A stretch of DNA of 64,000 bases from an uncultured Ruminococcus sp. GTDB taxonomy: Bacteria; Bacillota; Clostridia; Oscillospirales; Acutalibacteraceae. Below the pieces are notes generated by a model. It was not told the DNA's origin. It did no database searches and saw nothing but the letters and a program-made list of their open reading frames with translations. The stretch lies in the NCBI GenBank assembly GCA_902785355.1, contig CACZYF010000008.1, positions 22,080 to 86,079 of the forward strand, given 5' to 3'. The position numbers were made by a program, and so were the translations under genes. Shown one piece after another: positions 60,429-64,000 of this stretch. Positions within the stretch are counted from its first letter, which is position 1. Every line of letters starts with the position of its first letter.

Positions 60429-63400
60429 ATGAAATTCAAACGAGCACTAAGCGTACTGCTAGCGGTTGCTATGGTATTCTCCTGCTTCGCGGTCGGTATC
60501 GTTACCACCTCCGCAGAAGAAGCTGATGCTGCCGTTACAGGTGCAGACGTAGACGTTGCCGCGGCCGGTTCGACATATTCCGATATGTTGAACAAGACTA
60601 AGGCAGAGAACGGCTACGGTCTGATGAACAAGGTAGATGATAGTACCATTCTGCAGGCGTGGACCTGGTCCTTCAAGAATATCGAGAATAATCTTGATAC
60701 GATCGCCGAGCAGGGCTTCACTACCGTACAGGTATCTCCTCCTAACGAGATCAAGAAGGGTACCCAGAACGCTAAGTTCCTGCAGAGCGACAACCAGAAC
60801 GGTTGGTGGATGTACTATCAGCCCGCCGGTTTCCAGCTCAACAACAGCACCGATAACGCTCTCGGTACCAAGGCTGACTTTATCTCCATGTGCGAAAAGG
60901 CACATCAGCTGGGTATCAAGATCATCGTTGACGCGGTAGTAAACCACATGGGTACCAAGGACGGCGACGACAGCAACACCAGCACCGATCCCATGTCCCA
61001 CGTAACCCCCAGAGCCCAGACCTTTGAGCCTGCGATCTACAACGGCAAGCTGTTCCATTCTCCCTGGAAGCAGATGCAGTACATTGAGAGCAACGCTTCT
61101 CAGTATGATTCTACTTACGATCTTACCCGTAACTGCACCTCCGGTCTGCCGGATCTGATGACTGAGAACGCTACCGTTCAGAACGCGATCTATGAGTATC
61201 TTGACGAGCTTCTCAAGTCCGGCGCTGACGGCTTCCGTTTCGACGCTGCGAAGCATATCGAGACTCCCGACGATATTTCGAGTCTGCGCTCCGATTTCTG
61301 GACCAATACCCTGAATAAGGCAAGACAGGCTAACCCCGATAAGGAAGGCTATGCTTACGGTGAGATCCTGAACACCTGCGGTATCAACCGTCCTTACTCC
61401 ATGTACTTCAAGTACATGCAGGTTACCGATAACTGCGCTCACCGCGACCGCATTATGCCCGCGATCAAGAACGGTTCCGGCACCGGCGTATTCCCGTTCT
61501 ACAGCGACTCCGGTAACAGCACCTTCACCAAGGCGAACACCGTTCAGTGGGAAGAGTCTCACGATACTTATATCGACGGCACCACCACTTCTCTGACTGT
61601 TGCTCAGCGTAACAAGATTTGGGCTGCTGTCGCAGGTCGTGCTGATATCACCAGCGTATATCTCGCTCGTCCTTCAGACAACACCAACACCAACGATCTG
61701 TACAACATCACCATCGGTGAAGCGAGAAAGACCGCTTGGGCTAACGAAGTAACCAAGGCTGTTAACCAGTTCCATAACTATTTTGCAGGTCAGGGCGAGT
61801 ACACCTCAGTCAGCGGCAACAAGGCGATGATTGAGAGAGGCACCACCGGCGCTATCATCATCACCATGGGCGGCACCAACGGCGGTTCCGTTTCTCTGAC
61901 TGCTAACAAGCTTGCGGACGGTACTTACAAGGATGCTATCTCCGGTAACACCTTTACCGTCGCTAACAAGAAGGTTTCCGGTACTGTCGGTAACACCGGC
62001 GTTGCGGCGATCTATGAGAACGAAGAGACTCCCGAGCCGATCCCGACCGAGCCTCCCGAGACTTATATCCTCGGTGATGTTGACGGCGACGGCGAGGTAG
62101 ACGCAGTTGATGCTACCCTGATCCTTCGTTACTCTATCGACCTGATCACTCTTACCGACAAGCAGCTCAGAGCAGCTGATGTTGACGGCGACGGTATGGT
62201 TACCCCGATCGACGCTACCTTCATCCAGCGTTACGGCGCTCAGATGACTGTTAAGTATCCCATCGGTCAGGAGCAGACAGTTGTTCCGGTTGTTCCGACC
62301 ACTCCCGTGATCCCGACTACCGTAACTCCTACTACTGTATATCCCACGACTCATGATGATCCCGAGAACGTGACTCTGTACTTCTCGAACAACAAGTTCT
62401 GGGATTCCGTTAACGTTTATATGTTCTCTACCGCGGGCGGTGAATCTGCCGAGTGGCCCGGCGTTGCTGCCAACAAGGTCGGCACCAACGACTTTGGTGA
62501 GGACATCTATTCTGTGACTGTTAACACCAATCAGTATGACAGTGTAATCTTCAACGGCTCCGGCGGACAGACTGTTGATATCGACGTTGCGAACGCGTAT
62601 GCAATGGGCGCCGGCATCTACTGCCTCGACACTCAGGATGATCAGGGCCATTATGACGTAGATTATTATGAGTACGGTCCGGTTGAAGATCCGACCTCTT
62701 ATGAGCAGCCCACGACTCACGACGATCCCAACCCTGAGAATGTAACGCTGTACTTCTCGAACAACAAGTTCTGGGATTCCGTCAATGTTTATATGTTCTC
62801 TACCGCGGGCGGCGAGTCCACTGCTTGGCCCGGTGTTGCCGCTAACAAGGTCGGCACCAACGATTTCGGTGAGGACATCTATTCCGTGACTGTTAACACC
62901 AATCAGTATGACAGTGTCATCTTCAACGGCTCCGGCGGTCAGACTGTCGATATCGACGTAGCGAACGCTTTCGCAATGGGCGCGGGTGTTTACTGCCTTG
63001 ATACCCAGGATGATCAGGGTCACTATGACGTTGGCTATTATGAGTATGGTCCGGTTGAAAATCCGACTTCTTATGAGCAGCCCACGACTCATGATGATCC
63101 CAATCCCGAGAATGTCACCCTGTACTTCTCTAACAATAAGTCTTGGAATTCCGTTAACGTTTATATGTTCTCCACTGCGGGCGGCGAGTCTACCGCATGG
63201 CCCGGCGTTGCGGCAGATAAGGTCGGTACCAACACCTACGGCGAGGATATCTATTCTGTAACCGTTAACACTAATCAGTATGATAGCGTAATCTTCAATG
63301 GCTCCGGCGGTCAGACTGTCGACATTAGCGTATCATATGCTTATAATATGGGTTCCGGTCTATACTGCCTCGATACTCAGGATGATCAGGGTCACTATGA

Positions 63401-64000
63401 CGTTGGCTATTATGAGTATGAAGATATTGAAGAACCCGACAATCCCGACAATCCGAATCCTCCCTCTGTTAACGGCGGTTTCTATCTTGTCGGCGGCTTC
63501 TCCAACTGGGAGGCTAACGAGCAGTATAAGCTGAGCGAGAATTCTGCTAACCCCGGCGAGTACATGATCTCTACCACTCTTTCTGAGGGTGACGGCGTAA
63601 AGGTCGTTAAGGTCGAGAACGGTACTACTACCTGGTATCCCGACGGCATGGATAATGAGTACATCGTAGATGCAGCTCATGCCGGAGAAGTAACTGTTTA
63701 CTTCAACCCGAACGGTAACGGTGAGTGGAGCGCATTCGGCGGCTTCATGTATATTGAAGGCGGCAATGGCGGCGATAATCCCGACAATCCGGATAACCCG
63801 AATCCTCCCTTTGTTAACGGCGGTTTCTATCTTGTCGGCGGCTTCTCCAACTGGGAGGCTGACGAGCAGTATAAGCTGAGCGAGAATTCTGCTAACCCCG
63901 GTGAGTACATGATCTCCACCACCCTTACTCAGGGTGACGGCGTCAAGGTCGTTAAGGTCGAGAACGGCACCACTACCTGGTATCCCGACGGCATGGATAA
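60429..64000 (+). CDS. Dockerin-bearing GH13 alpha-amylase, 3' end outside window
   Basis: Open to the window end: 1190 complete codons, no stop seen. A signal peptide (MKFKRALSVLLAVAMVFSCF) is cleaved near TTSAEE. The GH13 barrel spans about 50-540: nucleophile D272 in GFRFDAAKH, acid/base E312 in YGEIL, and D379 in EESHDTY. A dockerin follows (about 546-612) with two calcium loops, DVDGDGEVDAVDATLILRYS and DVDGDGMVTPIDATFIQRYG. Three near-identical CBM26-like starch-binding modules lie at about 644-754, 767-877 and 890-999. At least two copies of an X25-like sandwich (GGFYLVGGFSNWEA) start near 1013 and 1127. The enzyme is secreted and would dock onto a cohesin scaffold. Confidence 0.93.
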   Translation, partial: MKFKRALSVLLAVAMVFSCFAVGIVTTSAEEADAAVTGADVDVAAAGSTYSDMLNKTKAENGYGLMNKVDDSTILQAWTWSFKNIENNLDTIAEQGFTTVQVSPPNEIKKGTQNAKFLQSDNQNGWWMYYQPAGFQLNNSTDNALGTKADFISMCEKAHQLGIKIIVDAVVNHMGTKDGDDSNTSTDPMSHVTPRAQTFEPAIYNGKLFHSPWKQMQYIESNASQYDSTYDLTRNCTSGLPDLMTENATVQNAIYEYLDELLKSGADGFRFDAAKHIETPDDISSLRSDFWTNTLNKARQANPDKEGYAYGEILNTCGINRPYSMYFKYMQVTDNCAHRDRIMPAIKNGSGTGVFPFYSDSGNSTFTKANTVQWEESHDTYIDGTTTSLTVAQRNKIWAAVAGRADITSVYLARPSDNTNTNDLYNITIGEARKTAWANEVTKAVNQFHNYFAGQGEYTSVSGNKAMIERGTTGAIIITMGGTNGGSVSLTANKLADGTYKDAISGNTFTVANKKVSGTVGNTGVAAIYENEETPEPIPTEPPETYILGDVDGDGEVDAVDATLILRYSIDLITLTDKQLRAADVDGDGMVTPIDATFIQRYGAQMTVKYPIGQEQTVVPVVPTTPVIPTTVTPTTVYPTTHDDPENVTLYFSNNKFWDSVNVYMFSTAGGESAEWPGVAANKVGTNDFGEDIYSVTVNTNQYDSVIFNGSGGQTVDIDVANAYAMGAGIYCLDTQDDQGHYDVDYYEYGPVEDPTSYEQPTTHDDPNPENVTLYFSNNKFWDSVNVYMFSTAGGESTAWPGVAANKVGTNDFGEDIYSVTVNTNQYDSVIFNGSGGQTVDIDVANAFAMGAGVYCLDTQDDQGHYDVGYYEYGPVENPTSYEQPTTHDDPNPENVTLYFSNNKSWNSVNVYMFSTAGGESTAWPGVAADKVGTNTYGEDIYSVTVNTNQYDSVIFNGSGGQTVDISVSYAYNMGSGLYCLDTQDDQGHYDVGYYEYEDIEEPDNPDNPNPPSVNGGFYLVGGFSNWEANEQYKLSENSANPGEYMISTTLSEGDGVKVVKVENGTTTWYPDGMDNEYIVDAAHAGEVTVYFNPNGNGEWSAFGGFMYIEGGNGGDNPDNPDNPNPPFVNGGFYLVGGFSNWEADEQYKLSENSANPGEYMISTTLTQGDGVKVVKVENGTTTWYPDGMD
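62361..63426 (+). repeat. Three tandem starch-binding-module repeats in the amylase gene
   Basis: A unit of about 370 bp occurs three times (starting near 62361, 62731 and 63101), with long identical DNA runs such as TATATGTTCTCTACCGCGGG in the first two. Linkers read YEQPTTHDDPNPEN. Mostly synonymous differences indicate recent duplication. Confidence 0.85.
63465..64000 (+). repeat. Second tandem repeat in the amylase gene (X25-like modules)
   Basis: A unit of about 345 bp starts near 63469 and again near 63811, with nearly identical DNA (for example GGCGGTTTCTATCTTGTCGG in both) and Asn/Pro/Asp-rich linkers. The second copy is cut by the window end. Confidence 0.85.

Noticed and set aside
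60459..63092. Two long minus-strand open frames (367 and 428 codons) opposite the amylase.
   Set aside because: They lie antisense to a gene with intact signal peptide, catalytic residues, dockerin and binding modules. They are artefacts of codon bias, and the second mirrors the tandem repeats.
62361..64000. Regular repeats that might suggest a CRISPR array or satellite DNA.
   Set aside because: The units are about 345-370 bp, in frame, and encode starch-binding modules.

Overview
The window reads as chromosome of a spore-forming, starch-degrading Clostridia bacterium in the Ruminococcaceae/Oscillospiraceae, and the dockerin-bearing amylase suggests a relative of Ruminococcus bromii. The grounds are a complete spoIIIAA-AH operon plus a ytfJ/gerW gene, an IspH-ribosomal protein S1 fusion, a V/A-type ATPase operon, zinc-ribbon L28, a class B sortase, a T-box upstream of alaS, and a secreted GH13 amylase carrying a dockerin. 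Base composition looks near 50 percent GC by eye. No rRNA, CRISPR array, prophage or transposase is seen. The only mobile-looking DNA is a family of small inverted-repeat elements.

Layout. 1-6.2 kb: tRNA-Gly and tRNA-Cys, a 276-bp inverted-repeat element, an SPFH-like protein, a DNA glycosylase, a PASTA/SH3 lipoprotein on the minus strand, tRNA-Arg, a membrane glycosyltransferase and the AzlCD transporter. 6.3-15.5 kb: nine V-ATPase genes in one run behind a near-consensus promoter, ending in a SecB-like chaperone gene. 15.5-20.3 kb: two 158-bp elements in opposite orientation flank a tRNA-Gly and a zinc-ribbon/PASTA pseudokinase, followed by XRE and RpiR regulators and a phosphatase. 20.3-28.2 kb: a BaiN-like flavoprotein, cmk, plsC, ispH-rpsA, a YwlG-like gene, an HD-domain protein and ligA. 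28.2-32.8 kb: the spoIIIA operon. 32.9-38.2 kb: a cytoplasmic pullulanase (minus strand) and T-box-controlled alaS. 38.4-40.5 kb: a small sortase substrate, a class B sortase and rpmB. 40.6-46.3 kb: site-2 protease, scpA, scpB, a DUF2953 protein, ytfJ, dacF, an rluB-type gene and a small unknown. 46.3-52.2 kb: a biotin-dependent carboxyltransferase set of three genes, tmcAL and ackA. 52.2-58.5 kb (minus strand): modABC, moaA, moaC, MOSC, a molybdopterin-binding protein, mogA and comF, with a divergent IclR regulator at 58.6 kb. 59.4-64 kb: two small membrane proteins, then the start of a very large amylase that runs off the window.

How the genes fit together. Starch is attacked outside the cell by the dockerin amylase with its tandem starch-binding modules, and branched dextrins can be finished inside by the type I pullulanase. 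Acetate kinase and the biotin carboxyl-transfer proteins fit a fermentative metabolism. The V-ATPase handles ion-motive energy. The molybdenum genes form a nearly continuous minus-strand unit with a divergent regulator, and their promoters overlap across a palindrome.

The most interesting observations are: an in-frame Shine-Dalgarno and ATG exactly at the IspH/S1 junction, which could release free S1; the PASTA protein whose kinase active site is destroyed; a SecB-like gene ending the V-ATPase operon; a 158-bp miniature element family; the bidirectional mod/IclR promoter; and a sortase with a long Tyr/Arg/Gln-rich cytoplasmic tail that starts straight after a terminator hairpin. All product names rest on motif recognition without database searches.
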